In this document: piece after piece, positions 25,656 to 34,756 of the stretch | Layout of the letters: the number at the start of each line of letters is the position of its first letter | Numbering within the stretch: position 1 is the stretch's first letter | Source: Lachnospiraceae bacterium | GTDB lineage: Bacteria > Bacillota > Clostridia > Lachnospirales > Lachnospiraceae | Assembly: GCA_022845955.1 (NCBI GenBank) | Contig: AP025576.1 | Coordinates: 2,852,001-2,916,000 of the forward strand | Direction of reading: 5' to 3' | DNA: 64,000 nt | Made by a program: the position numbers and the translations under genes | The notes under the pieces: generated by a model | What the model was told of the DNA's origin: nothing | The model's database searches: none | What the model saw: only the letters and a program-made list of their open reading frames with translations

Positions 25656-26909
25656 ATGCAAATGAAAAAGGAAGAATATGATGGATACTGCTATGTAGAA
25701 GGCGGCGTATGCGCCGCAATAGGGTTTTCCGCTAACGGTCTGAACTGCGGTTTGAATCCTGACAAGTCCAAAAATGATTTGGGAATGATCTATAGTGAAA
25801 AGTTGTGTACAGCTGCTGCAGTATATACGCAAAATAAGGTAAAGGGCGCCCCTGTCCTTGTGACAAAGCGGCATCTGGAGGCCAGTGGCGGTACTGCAAA
25901 GGCGGTTATCGTCAATTCGAAGAATGCGAATACCTGTAACGCAGATGGGGTGGATATTGCAGAGGAAATCAGCGGGTTTGCGGCAAATGCTCTTGGGATT
26001 CATGCCCGGGAAGTGATAATTGCATCTACCGGCGTTATAGGACAGCCTATGTCTGTGAAGCCGTTTGCAGAGCATATGCAGGAGCTGGCGGCAGGTTTAT
26101 CCAAAGACGGGCATACAGAAGCCGCCACGGCCATTATGACGACAGATACGGTCAGAAAAGAAGCGGCTGTAGAATTTAAGATTGCAGACAGGGTATGCCG
26201 TCTGGGAGGTATGGCAAAAGGAAGCGGTATGATAAATCCCAATATGGCAACCACCTTGAATTTTATAACAACAGATGTGTCTATAAGCGTAGAAATGCTG
26301 CAGAACGCATTGAAAGATAGCGTAAAAACAACCTATAATTGTTTATGTATCGATGGGGATACCTCTACCAATGATATGGTGAGTGTTATGGCGAACGGGG
26401 CGGCTGGAAATCCGGAGATAACCGCAGATGGGACAGCATATCAAAGCTTCCGTCTGGCATTGTTTGTTGTTATGTCGGAATTGACAAAAATGCTGGCGGC
26501 AGATGGTGAAGGCGCCTCCAAGTTCCTGGAGTGCTCCTGCGCAGGAGCACCTGATCAGCGGACTGCTGTAATGGTAGCCAAAAGTGTAATTCAATCTTCT
26601 TTAGTAAAATGCCTGATGTTTGGCGGAGATGCAAACTGGGGACGGATTATGTGTGCAATTGGTTATGCAGATGCAGAATTTGATATGAATAAAGTGGATG
26701 TGGATGTATCCTCTGACGCTGGCACTATAGAAGTATGCAGAGGAAATTCCGTAATCCTGCCATTTTCTGAAGAAAAAGCAGCGATGATACTGGGAGAAAA
26801 AGAGATTACAATTGCTGTTAATCTGAATCAGGGAGAAGCCGAGGCGAAAGCGTGGGGCTGTGATCTGACCTATGATTATGTGAAAATAAATGGGGATTAC
26901 CGTTCCTGA
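25656..26909 (+). CDS. argJ: Bifunctional ornithine acetyltransferase / N-acetylglutamate synthase
   Basis: 417 residues. ArgJ recycles the acetyl group between N-acetylornithine and glutamate in arginine synthesis. The self-cleavage region is present as GMAKGSGMINPNMATTLNF (about residues 188-206), where the usual ATML is ATTL but the nucleophile Thr is kept. FGGDANWGRIMCAIGY and CIDGDTSTNDMV are also conserved. AAGGAG precedes the ATG. No other arg gene is adjacent. Confidence 0.93.
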   Translation: MQMKKEEYDGYCYVEGGVCAAIGFSANGLNCGLNPDKSKNDLGMIYSEKLCTAAAVYTQNKVKGAPVLVTKRHLEASGGTAKAVIVNSKNANTCNADGVDIAEEISGFAANALGIHAREVIIASTGVIGQPMSVKPFAEHMQELAAGLSKDGHTEAATAIMTTDTVRKEAAVEFKIADRVCRLGGMAKGSGMINPNMATTLNFITTDVSISVEMLQNALKDSVKTTYNCLCIDGDTSTNDMVSVMANGAAGNPEITADGTAYQSFRLALFVVMSELTKMLAADGEGASKFLECSCAGAPDQRTAVMVAKSVIQSSLVKCLMFGGDANWGRIMCAIGYADAEFDMNKVDVDVSSDAGTIEVCRGNSVILPFSEEKAAMILGEKEITIAVNLNQGEAEAKAWGCDLTYDYVKINGDYRS

Positions 26910-26965
26910 CGAACCTTATTGGGAAGCTCAGATTCTGTTTAATTACAGTAAAGGAGATCCATAAC

Positions 26966-27535
26966 ATGCATCCTCTTATGAAACCACAAAAACTGCGTCC
27001 GGGAGATACCATAGCAACAATATCCTTATCAGGAGGACGGGCGGGTGATCCTGACATGATAGAACGATATACCTTTGGAAAACAGCAGCTGAAAGAACAT
27101 TTCGGTTTGCATGTTGTGGAAACGCCCAATTCCCTGAAAGGGAAAGCGTATTTGTATAACAATCCCCGGTGCAGAGCGGAGGATTTGAATTGGGCGCTGA
27201 CGAATCCACGGATAAAAGGAATCTTCGTGAATTCGGGGGGAGATGACGGTGCACGACTGCTGCCGTATCTTGATGTTAATCGGATCAGAAGCAATCCTAA
27301 GATCCTGCTTGGCTATTCCGATGTATCCGTGTTTCATATGATGTTTACCTATGCAGGGGTCTCTTCCTTTTATGGGGCAAACGTGCTTTCATCAATAGCG
27401 CAGCCGGATGGCCTTGATGCTTATACGGAAAAGTGGAGCCGGAAGGTTCTCTTTTCCGGATCCTGCATCGGAGAAGTGGAGCCTGAAGATAAACGGGCTG
27501 AAATCCATATATTGGAAGCAGGCGTAAAAGAATAA
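26966..27535 (+). CDS. Truncated S66 (LD-carboxypeptidase/MccF-like) peptidase
   Basis: 189 residues; the family is usually 300-340. The N-terminal half is normal: LRPGDTIATISLSG, GIFVNSGGDDGARLLPYLD, and the nucleophile Ser in GYSDVSVFHMM (near 115). The C-terminal half that should carry the catalytic Glu and His is missing; the frame ends in AEIHILEAGVKE inside a terminator hairpin. It is most likely a non-functional remnant. AAAGGAG precedes the ATG. Confidence 0.7.
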   Translation: MHPLMKPQKLRPGDTIATISLSGGRAGDPDMIERYTFGKQQLKEHFGLHVVETPNSLKGKAYLYNNPRCRAEDLNWALTNPRIKGIFVNSGGDDGARLLPYLDVNRIRSNPKILLGYSDVSVFHMMFTYAGVSSFYGANVLSSIAQPDGLDAYTEKWSRKVLFSGSCIGEVEPEDKRAEIHILEAGVKE

Positions 27536-27548
27536 TTTTTACGCCTGC
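27518..27548. terminator. Terminator overlapping the end of the S66 gene
   Basis: A perfect 12-base stem (27518-27529 with 27537-27548), with an A-rich left and T-rich right arm, spans the stop codon. It can work in both directions. Confidence 0.75.
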
Positions 27549-27644
27549 TGCCATTATTCGTTTACAGAAACAGGGGGTTCTGATAATAAGCGTGGGTTTA
27601 AAGCGGATTGTACCTGGAAGCACAGGAAAAACAGGGAAAATAAC

Positions 27645-29597
27645 ATGGGGGTAGACATGGTTTATGACGATTTGCTGGATAACATTGCGGAACAGCTTTC
27701 GGCAGCGGGACATACGGAGCTGCTGGAGAAGATAAGAAACCCGGAGGTCTGTATCCATTTGGCTTTATGCAGGGAACCTTATATTCAGTACATGATTAGC
27801 GGTAAAAAAACAATCGAATCCAGAATAACGAAGAATAAATGTATGCCCTACGGAAAAGTGGAGAAGGGGGATCTGGTTATCCTGAAACAGACATCAGGAC
27901 CGGTGCTTGCGGTTTTTTCCGTAGCTGAGGTGAACAGCTTTGATACCCGGTATAGCAGCCTGCCGGAAATAAGACACACCTATCAGAAGCAATTGTGTAT
28001 CCATGATGACTGGTGGGAAAATAAAAAGGATGCCCGTTATGCTGCTTTGATCGGAATCAGGGAAATTGCCGCTCTGCAGCCAATCCGGCTTGCTCTGGAA
28101 AAAAACAGGCAGTCGTGGATTATACTGAGAGAGCGGGGGGAGAAACCAAAGGTACCGCTGAATATAGCGGAGGAAGCAGCTTCTTTCTATCCATATGCAG
28201 GAATTGATCAGCTTCAGGAGGCATTCAAAGCGGGAAAATTGACGGTAAAAGAACTTGTATTGCTTTACCTTAATCGGATAGCAAAGTTTGACTGCGGTGA
28301 CAATGGCTTGAAGGCTGTTTTGGAAATTAACCCGGATGCGCTGTTTTTGGCGGAGGCTTTGGACAGAAAGCTGGCAAGAGGAGAGCAGACAGGCGCCTTG
28401 TTCGGCATACCGGTTTTGATTAAGGACAATATCAATACGTCTGACAGAATGCATACGCGTGCCGGATCTTTTGCACTGAAGGATAATTATGCCCCTACCG
28501 ATGCGGCGATCGTCAAAAAGCTGCGTGAAGCCGATGCTATATTGCTGGGTAAGGCAAACATGACGGAGTTTGCCAATTTTATGACCGATGGGGAAATGCC
28601 GGACGGTTACAGTGCCTGCGGCGGTCAGGTGATAAATCCCTATGTGCGGGATAAAACGCCCGGCGGTTCCAGTTCAGGCTCCGCTGTGGCGGTTGCGGCC
28701 GGGTTCTGTACGGCGGCAATCGGTACGGAAACCTGCGGCTCCATCGTTTCCCCGTCGGGCCAAAACGGAATTGTCGGGATAAAACCAACAATGGGGCTGG
28801 TCGGCCGAAGCGGGATTATTCCTATTTCCAGCACGCTGGATACGGCAGGGCCTATGGCAAGAACGGTCCGGGATGCCGCAATTGTTCTGGATGTAATATC
28901 CGGTGAGGATCCGGATGATCCGGCAACCTTTCTGCAGCCCGTAACGGTAAGTGCGGACGCAGCGGCTGAGGGCAGTCTGGCGGGTCTGAAAATAGGTATT
29001 TACCGGCCGGGAACAACTGCCTGTCAGGAAATGCACAGAGCACGTTTTGCGTTCCTATGTAAGAAAATGAGGGAGGAGGGCGCAATTCTTACGGATAACC
29101 TGGAATTCCATGAGGATTTTAATGTATGGCATATAACGAAATACGAGTTCAAATCGGCCATGAATTACTATCTTTCCAAATGTCATGCGGACACCAATAT
29201 AAGAACACTGTCGGATATCATAGCCTGCCATGAGGCGTACCCGGATATTGCATTACGATATGGACAGAGAAATCTGACGGAAATAGAAGCGCATACCGGA
29301 GGAAATCTGACGGAGCCGGAATATCTGCGTATGCTGATCAGGCGGGATGAGGTGATACAAAGCTTTGATGCGTTATTTGCGAAATATGACATTGATATTA
29401 TAATGTGCGAAACTTATAACAATACCATTGCCCCGTTCACGGGATTCCCCAGCTTAATTCTTCCTATCGGGCAGAGAGAGGATAAGCTTCCTATAGACTG
29501 TTATTTTATGGCGAGGCGGTTTCAGGAAAAAACATTGATTAAGGCGGCAGCTGCGATAGAAAAGCTCCTCGGGGTAACATTACGTCCTGTGCTTTAA
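27645..29597 (+). CDS. ASCH-domain / amidase-signature fusion protein
   Basis: 650 residues. Residues about 35-150 resemble an ASCH (PUA-like) domain (ALCREPYIQYMISGKKTIES; GDLVILKQ). Residues about 180-650 are an amidase-signature hydrolase with Lys in VLIKDNINT, the cis-Ser in GGSSSGSAVAVAAG and the nucleophile Ser in GTETCGSIVSPSG. The amidase should hydrolyse an amide bond of an unknown small molecule or aminoacyl substrate. An internal ATG at 27657 with GGGGGT upstream may be the true start. The domain pairing is unusual. Confidence 0.85.
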   Translation: MGVDMVYDDLLDNIAEQLSAAGHTELLEKIRNPEVCIHLALCREPYIQYMISGKKTIESRITKNKCMPYGKVEKGDLVILKQTSGPVLAVFSVAEVNSFDTRYSSLPEIRHTYQKQLCIHDDWWENKKDARYAALIGIREIAALQPIRLALEKNRQSWIILRERGEKPKVPLNIAEEAASFYPYAGIDQLQEAFKAGKLTVKELVLLYLNRIAKFDCGDNGLKAVLEINPDALFLAEALDRKLARGEQTGALFGIPVLIKDNINTSDRMHTRAGSFALKDNYAPTDAAIVKKLREADAILLGKANMTEFANFMTDGEMPDGYSACGGQVINPYVRDKTPGGSSSGSAVAVAAGFCTAAIGTETCGSIVSPSGQNGIVGIKPTMGLVGRSGIIPISSTLDTAGPMARTVRDAAIVLDVISGEDPDDPATFLQPVTVSADAAAEGSLAGLKIGIYRPGTTACQEMHRARFAFLCKKMREEGAILTDNLEFHEDFNVWHITKYEFKSAMNYYLSKCHADTNIRTLSDIIACHEAYPDIALRYGQRNLTEIEAHTGGNLTEPEYLRMLIRRDEVIQSFDALFAKYDIDIIMCETYNNTIAPFTGFPSLILPIGQREDKLPIDCYFMARRFQEKTLIKAAAAIEKLLGVTLRPVL

Positions 29598-29788
29598 GGC
29601 AGATGTGGTAACTTGTAAGGGTATGATATATTGTAAGGTTGACATGACAGAAAAATACGGATATACTAAACGTAAAGTTTACCTTACACAGGAGCTTCGC
29701 ATACGGGCAAGAACAAGTGTGAAGGTTCCTTTTATACTACTTATTGTTGCAGTATCACGGGTTTACCTGCGATATGCGGAGGATAGAA

Positions 29789-30049
29789 ATGAAAAACAGG
29801 ATAAGGCAGCTGCGGGAAGAAAAAGGGTTAACCCAGGAGCAGTTAGGAGAGATGGTAGGGACCTCCAGGCAGGCCATTAACGCAATAGAAACGGAAAAGT
29901 CCGAACCGTCCATCTGGCTTGCCTATGACATTTCCCAGGCTTTTGGATGTTCAATCGAAGAAGTTTTTTTATTTGGAGAAAGTCCCAGAAAGTCAAGGGC
30001 GGACAGCAGCAGGAGGGATAATCATGGCAATCAGGCAGCTTCGATATAA
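29789..30049 (+). CDS. XRE-family helix-turn-helix regulator
   Basis: 86 residues; MKNRIRQLREEKGLTQEQLG then GTSRQAINAIETEKSEPSIW is a compact Cro/CI-type HTH, followed by a short basic tail. GGAGG lies just before the ATG at 29789. The end overlaps the peptide deformylase gene by 26 bases, so it probably regulates its own short operon. The 190 bases upstream show no gene. Confidence 0.85.
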   Translation: MKNRIRQLREEKGLTQEQLGEMVGTSRQAINAIETEKSEPSIWLAYDISQAFGCSIEEVFLFGESPRKSRADSSRRDNHGNQAASI

Positions 30050-30488
30050 CCAGGATCCGATTTTGCGGAAACGGTGTAAAGAGGTAAAGGAAGTGAATGA
30101 CAGAATCAGGCTTTTGCTGGAGGATATGCTGGATACCCTGCATCATACAGAAAACGCGGCGGCTCTGGCCGCCAATCAGGTCGGTATTGTAAAACGGCTG
30201 GTGGTCATCGATTATTGCGACCGCCTGCTGAAACTGGTAAACCCGCAGATAATCGAAAGCAGCGGTATCCAGGAATGCATGGAAGGCTGTCTCAGTTTTC
30301 CGGGCCGTTTCGTGAAAACCATCCGGCCTCAGCGGGTCATTGTCCGTGCCCTGAATGAGTACGGAGAAGAAATTCGGATATCCGGAGAAAACGAGATGGC
30401 AAAATGTTTATGCCATGAAATCGGACATCTGGATGGTGAGATTTTTCTTGATAAGGCCATTGAGGAAGATGAAAATGAGGGAAGCTGA
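30024..30488 (+). CDS. def: Peptide deformylase
   Basis: 154 residues. It removes the formyl group from nascent proteins. Motif 2 EGCLSF and motif 3 CHEIGHLDGE (metal ligands Cys, His, His; catalytic Glu) are intact. Motif 1 is ALAANQVG, with Asn where most enzymes have Pro. AGGAGGG precedes the ATG at 30024. Pairing with an XRE regulator and distance from translation genes suggest an accessory second deformylase. Confidence 0.88.
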   Translation: MAIRQLRYNQDPILRKRCKEVKEVNDRIRLLLEDMLDTLHHTENAAALAANQVGIVKRLVVIDYCDRLLKLVNPQIIESSGIQECMEGCLSFPGRFVKTIRPQRVIVRALNEYGEEIRISGENEMAKCLCHEIGHLDGEIFLDKAIEEDENEGS

Positions 30489-30558
30489 CCCCCTGTATTT
30501 GGGAAAGCTTCCTGTAATGGAGTAGGAGGAAGGATGCAGCCGATAAGGGGGATGGCGG

Positions 30559-31068
30559 ATGAAAGATGAGAGACTGGAAAACATGCCGGATAACGATCTG
30601 GAAGTTACTGCATGGAGGGATGCTTTTTCAACAGAAGTATGTACTTGGAAGTATCCGAAACCTTATGATATTTATAATCTTCCCGATTATGAAATATTGT
30701 GCAGGAAATCCATCGGTTTTGCCAATGAGGAAAAAAAGAAAAACTTCAGAGGGGTTCTGTATCAGGGGAAACTGATCGGTTTTTTTAACCTGAAGGATGA
30801 AGGTACAGAAGTTTTTTTCGGTATCGGAATCCGTCCGGATTGGTGTTCAAAAGGCTTTGGAAGCCGTATCATCCGATTGGCGACAGCGGAAAGTGCCCGC
30901 TTATATGGCGCCAAAACAATATATCTGGATGTAAGGGAATGGAATAAAAGAGCTGTTTCCTGTTATTCGTCTGCCGGATTCCGTGTCCGGGAAAGGCTCG
31001 CACAGGATACATATGCGGGAAGCGGGGAATTCATCCGAATGGTATTTGATTGGAAGGATAAGCTATGA
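30559..31068 (+). CDS. GNAT-family N-acetyltransferase
   Basis: 169 residues with the acetyl-CoA loop IGIRPDWCSKGFGSRIIRL (about residues 92-110) and the C-terminal pattern AVSCYSSAGF. The substrate cannot be told from sequence. It converges on the tail cluster that begins 24 bases downstream on the other strand, and so marks the host side of that boundary. Confidence 0.8.
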   Translation: MKDERLENMPDNDLEVTAWRDAFSTEVCTWKYPKPYDIYNLPDYEILCRKSIGFANEEKKKNFRGVLYQGKLIGFFNLKDEGTEVFFGIGIRPDWCSKGFGSRIIRLATAESARLYGAKTIYLDVREWNKRAVSCYSSAGFRVRERLAQDTYAGSGEFIRMVFDWKDKL

Positions 31069-31092
31069 AAATGACTATTATTTTTCCATCTT

Positions 31093-31593
31093 TTACAGAG
31101 GCTCTTCTTCGTAGTGAATCGGAAGCTTAAGAACCTCCGGCTCCAGTTTGTCATGATAAATATCGTCTCCGCCCGCTTCCACATAGACTTTTCCTATTTC
31201 TTTAAAGGTTTTCAGGCCTTCGGGCGTCACATATTTCTGCTTTGTAAATTCCATATGCAGCCTGTAAAGTGTGGAGCGGAAGGAAGAGATGGTACGCTCA
31301 TTATCCCTGTCTATATGGGATTCCAGCAGTACTTTTATTTCCTTAACATCGGTGTGAGTCTCTGCTTCATATTGGCGGAGTGTTTCGATTTCTGACTGAT
31401 GCTGCTTCAGTGTGTTTTGTATCAGGGTATCCTTATCCTCAAGCCCTTTCCTTTTTCTGTAATATCGGGTCAGAAGGCTTCCGAGAGTGGTGAGCAGCTT
31501 AGACAGGCAGGAAATCAGGGATGAGAGAAAAAAGATGACGCCAAAGATTGTTATCGCGTCATATGTTCTTAGAGAATCGATGATTGTATCCAT
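31093..31593 (-). CDS. Membrane-anchored coiled-coil protein at the end of the lysis module
   Basis: 166 residues with one N-terminal membrane span (about residues 14-40), a basic patch RYYRKRKG, then a helical/coiled-coil region (about 50-105). It is the last gene of the minus-strand tail operon, 17 bases after the endolysin, a place where phages often carry holin-associated or lysis-control proteins. That role is inferred; no family was recognised. Confidence 0.6.
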   Translation of the reverse strand: MDTIIDSLRTYDAITIFGVIFFLSSLISCLSKLLTTLGSLLTRYYRKRKGLEDKDTLIQNTLKQHQSEIETLRQYEAETHTDVKEIKVLLESHIDRDNERTISSFRSTLYRLHMEFTKQKYVTPEGLKTFKEIGKVYVEAGGDDIYHDKLEPEVLKLPIHYEEEPL

Positions 31594-31610
31594 GTAAACG
31601 TTAAACCTTT

Positions 31611-33134
31611 CTACAGCTTGATGTATTTATTGGAAACATAACCTGTTTTTTTCTGGAATTCGATATAATACCAACCGGTAACGGTATCCTGATGAAGAAT
31701 GTTCACGGTGTCATTTGCCGATAAAATAAACGCGGCTTGTCCGGAAATAGGGGAGCGTCGGCAGTTTAGCCGGCTGCAGTTGGCAACGGTTCCTTTGACG
31801 GAACGGATATAAGAATAGCTGCACCATTTATCCTCTGTGCGGCTGATTTTACACCAGTTATTTTCCATCATGTATATATTGACGGTGTCTCCCTTGTGCA
31901 TCTGAGCGATGATTTGCCCGGATGTGGAGGGAGCATTTCTTATATTGAGGGTTGATGCGGTAATTTCATTCCAGTGCCTGTTATCCGGAGCGGATGGGGG
32001 AACGGCACCGGCAGCGTATTCTTTGTATAAATGATTTACATCTATGGGATTCGTAGAACCGGGAACGCGGGCGGAGCCATACTGCCATATTTCATATTTT
32101 TCTGCGGAGGGGGGATTGACAGAATAACGGGCGCACCAGATATCGTATTTTTTGAGGCGGCTGTAATCAACCATGGTCTGAAACCAGTTATCCGAGGCAT
32201 ATACGCCCGGCAAATAGCCACGTTCCTGGATTCGGTTACAGAATGCCATAATATTTTTGGTACGCTGTTCTTTTGTGAGATTGTCGGCACGTCCCGAATG
32301 GGACTGGTTGGCGTATTCGGAATCAATGAAGATGGGATAGGTGACCGGATAGTTTTTGATTTGATTAATTGTCCAGTCGGCCTGTTGGATGGCTTCTGCT
32401 TCATTGACGGATTGATCATATAAATAGAAGCCAAGTCTCATGTGATTGTTCAGGGCTTCTGTTGTGTGGAAAAGGAACTTCTTGTCAAGAGTCAGGACGC
32501 CGGTGGTGTAAGAACGGTAGCCAACCCGGATGATTATATCTTTGTATTTGGCAGCGGTGAGGGACAGGTTGATGGTATTGTGATGGGAGATATCGATTAA
32601 ATCACGAATCGGATTGGAGGGCCGGGAATGAGGGGGAGAATTGTATTTTCGTGCGTTTGTATAGTCAATACCGGATAGTTCTCCATAGTACGTGAAGGCA
32701 TTTCCGCGGGAAGAATATTTGGTTCGGACAAGATCGTCGGCAGTACTTTTTGCTTCCAGGATCCACGCTTCGCCGGTATCGTCAATTTCAATGATGCCGA
32801 TATGTCCGCTGCGCCAGATAAGCATACCGTTCATCAGGCGACTGGGATCGGAGACTCTGTACAGGTGGGTCATTTTTGCTTTTAGCTGGGAACTTCCTAT
32901 GTGGGGGATTCCGAAGGATTTGCATACAAAACCGGAACAGTCAATCCCTGTTTTCCCGACTTTGCGCAAGGCCATTGCTTTGATGGATGGGGTGTAGACG
33001 GTGGGGTACATGGAGGCGAGGGCGGCGATTTTGGATGGGGTTATGGGTTCGTATTTCAGGCCGTATATGTATACGATGCCGGTGGAGAGCATTTCTTTGG
33101 CAAGGGTGATGGCGGTTGGGATTGAGGTTGGCAT
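31611..33134 (-). CDS. Phage-type endolysin: NlpC/P60 + GH25 muramidase + two SH3 domains
   Basis: 507 residues. An NlpC/P60 peptidase (catalytic Cys in TGIDCSGFVC near 66; His in RSGHIGIIEI near 110) is followed by a GH25 muramidase (LIDISHHN near 176, IFIDSEYAN near 260, IWQYGS near 350). Two SH3b repeats that bind the wall close it (about 385-445 and 447-507). It should cut both glycan and peptide bonds to release particles by lysis. There is no signal peptide, so export through a holin is expected. Confidence 0.9.
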   Translation of the reverse strand: MPTSIPTAITLAKEMLSTGIVYIYGLKYEPITPSKIAALASMYPTVYTPSIKAMALRKVGKTGIDCSGFVCKSFGIPHIGSSQLKAKMTHLYRVSDPSRLMNGMLIWRSGHIGIIEIDDTGEAWILEAKSTADDLVRTKYSSRGNAFTYYGELSGIDYTNARKYNSPPHSRPSNPIRDLIDISHHNTINLSLTAAKYKDIIIRVGYRSYTTGVLTLDKKFLFHTTEALNNHMRLGFYLYDQSVNEAEAIQQADWTINQIKNYPVTYPIFIDSEYANQSHSGRADNLTKEQRTKNIMAFCNRIQERGYLPGVYASDNWFQTMVDYSRLKKYDIWCARYSVNPPSAEKYEIWQYGSARVPGSTNPIDVNHLYKEYAAGAVPPSAPDNRHWNEITASTLNIRNAPSTSGQIIAQMHKGDTVNIYMMENNWCKISRTEDKWCSYSYIRSVKGTVANCSRLNCRRSPISGQAAFILSANDTVNILHQDTVTGWYYIEFQKKTGYVSNKYIKL

Positions 33135-33408
33135 GTGGTGGGGGTCCTTTCTTTGTTGGTGGGTGGGGAGGGGATGGGGGAAGAGGCGGGGGATATTTTT
33201 AATTGGGGGAGTATTTTGTTGTAAGGGAAGAGGTTTGGATTAAGAATGTGATGGAACTAAGGTGGGGGAAATTATTGGTTTTTTAAATGTACTTGGAATT
33301 GTGTAAGAAAATATTATAAATGGGATTAGATATATAGGTCAAATAAATGTATTAGTAAAATAGGTTGGTTTGGATGTTATATAATAAAATAGCGATTTAG
33401 GAGGACTA
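33135..33408. other. C-poor, G-tract intergenic region with a G-quadruplex motif
   Basis: The plus strand is almost free of C. At 33161-33180 four G-tracts of 3-5 bases are separated by one or two bases, a textbook G-quadruplex pattern, with more G-runs to 33192. No gene is seen. It lies just upstream of the endolysin start, with the G-rich strand as template for the minus-strand operon. Confidence 0.6.
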
Positions 33409-33768
33409 AAATTTCGGAAGAACGCTGGAAATGCAGAATATTACAACGGTACAGAATGGGTCCCGTTTAAGGGTGGCTGGAGAAGTGACGTGCTAACTCC
33501 AGTTGCCCCATTTAGTGATACTGAAAATGGCTGGTTTCTTACGTATTATGATATCAGTAGTCTATACAGACGATATAAAGAAATCACAATAGAGAATATA
33601 GTAGTTCAGTTGCAATCTTATGCTATCCATGAAGGAGTTATTGGTGAAATGGGTTATGCATATAATCCAGAGTTGGGTAAAGTTATTGTAAAATTGAACC
33701 CAGTTCACTTCTATCCTCCTAGTCGGTATGAAGGTAGACCATCAATTAGAATTGCTATAGTCATTTAA
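33409..33768 (+). pseudogene. Orphan tail-fibre C-terminal cassette on the opposite strand
   Basis: Open frame of about 119 codons without a credible start, beginning near RKNAGNAEYYNGTEWVPFKG. This resembles the hinge before variable C-terminal domains of phage fibre proteins. It ends in PSIRIAIVI, similar in style to the end of the neighbouring fibre-like gene (TFYNIVIA), and is tail-to-tail with it (34 bases apart). It may be a spare receptor-binding tip. Confidence 0.5.
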
Positions 33769-33801
33769 GGCAAGCTTTAAACAACGGTCAAATTAGGGTA
33801 A

Positions 33802-34425
33802 TTATGCAATAACAATATTATAGAATGTCACTCCAGTATATCCTGGATCAGCCCAACCAGATGCTTCTATTCCTATAGAGGTAGCTCCAGCAATATTTAA
33901 TTTGATATTATTTGCGCTACTTGTATATGATGCAATAACCGTGTTGTTTTTTAGGATACGTACGGGATTATCTTGGTATGCTAATGTACCAATACTTAAC
34001 GTATTTTGTCCATCAATAGATATCTGAATACTACCACCGTTATTTCCTTGTCCACTCATTTTCAAGACAGGAATCACAATGGGGCTGTTACCCAATTTTT
34101 TTGTCACTGCATCAGCACCCACAACCGGTATATAAGTAATATATATACCGTCCTCCCTGGCGTCCATGCCCTGTATTGCCCCTGCATCATTCAAGGAAGC
34201 TAAATCGCTATTTAATTCACTAACCAACGCCGTACTAGCCGCAATTTTGTCGCTGTTCGATTCCCGCGAGCTGGAGATGCCATCGATGGCACCTAATTTG
34301 GCCTGAGCGGTCTTTCCGTCATCGAATTCCAGTGTATTTGCTTTCGTCCAGTGGGATACAAGCTGGAAACCGGATGAAGTTAATATGTATTTTTTGAATT
34401 TTTTGTAACCTGATACAATGCTCAT
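33802..34425 (-). CDS. Tail tip/fibre-like protein, probable receptor-binding module
   Basis: 207 residues. The N-terminal part (GYKKFKKYILTSSGFQLVSHWTKA) should attach to the particle; the C-terminal half is beta-rich, Ser/Asn/Gly-rich and of different, AT-richer base use. It lies just before the lysis genes, where fibres or receptor-binding proteins are usual. An orphan opposite-strand cassette follows it. The start overlaps the preceding gene by four bases. Confidence 0.6.
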   Translation of the reverse strand: MSIVSGYKKFKKYILTSSGFQLVSHWTKANTLEFDDGKTAQAKLGAIDGISSSRESNSDKIAASTALVSELNSDLASLNDAGAIQGMDAREDGIYITYIPVVGADAVTKKLGNSPIVIPVLKMSGQGNNGGSIQISIDGQNTLSIGTLAYQDNPVRILKNNTVIASYTSSANNIKLNIAGATSIGIEASGWADPGYTGVTFYNIVIA

Positions 34426-34742
34426 ATTATTTCCCTTTCTTCGTATTCTTTATTCCAGAAAAACATACCTTCCATTTCTTCCAAAGTAGGTTCTGTATCT
34501 GAATAAACGTTATAAATTTCGCGGTTTTTGCCTGAGAGCTGTTGCTCGATAAAAACCAGTTTCTGTTCTATGAAATTGAAAAGGGAGGCGGTGAAAGCCT
34601 CCAGGTCAGGATTATTTCGGATAAGACCGGCGGCGCCTGCCGGATTGCCGGCTTTCAGGAGCGCTTTGTGCCGGTCGGAAACATCCTTGTTCCGCAGACG
34701 GGCTGAGCTGTGCGGGATGTAGGTAAAATCGTCATTGTTCAT
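34422..34742 (-). CDS. Small tail-module protein
   Basis: 106 residues from MNNDDFTYIPHSSARLRNKD, with GGAGGC before the ATG at 34742. It is mainly helical and ends in an acidic EEMEGMFFWNKEYEE stretch. It overlaps the next gene by four bases, so the two are coupled. No family was recognised; its place among tip genes suggests a structural or assembly part. Confidence 0.6.
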   Translation of the reverse strand: MNNDDFTYIPHSSARLRNKDVSDRHKALLKAGNPAGAAGLIRNNPDLEAFTASLFNFIEQKLVFIEQQLSGKNREIYNVYSDTEPTLEEMEGMFFWNKEYEEREII

Positions 34743-34756
34743 GGAAGCCTCCGTAT

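Noticed and set aside
29605..29880. ORF starting in the gap before the XRE gene
   Set aside because: It runs in another frame across the well-supported XRE start and has no ribosome site.
33120..34425. Diversity-generating retroelement
   Set aside because: A variable fibre tip and base-skewed region were suggestive, but no reverse transcriptase and no template repeat are in the window.
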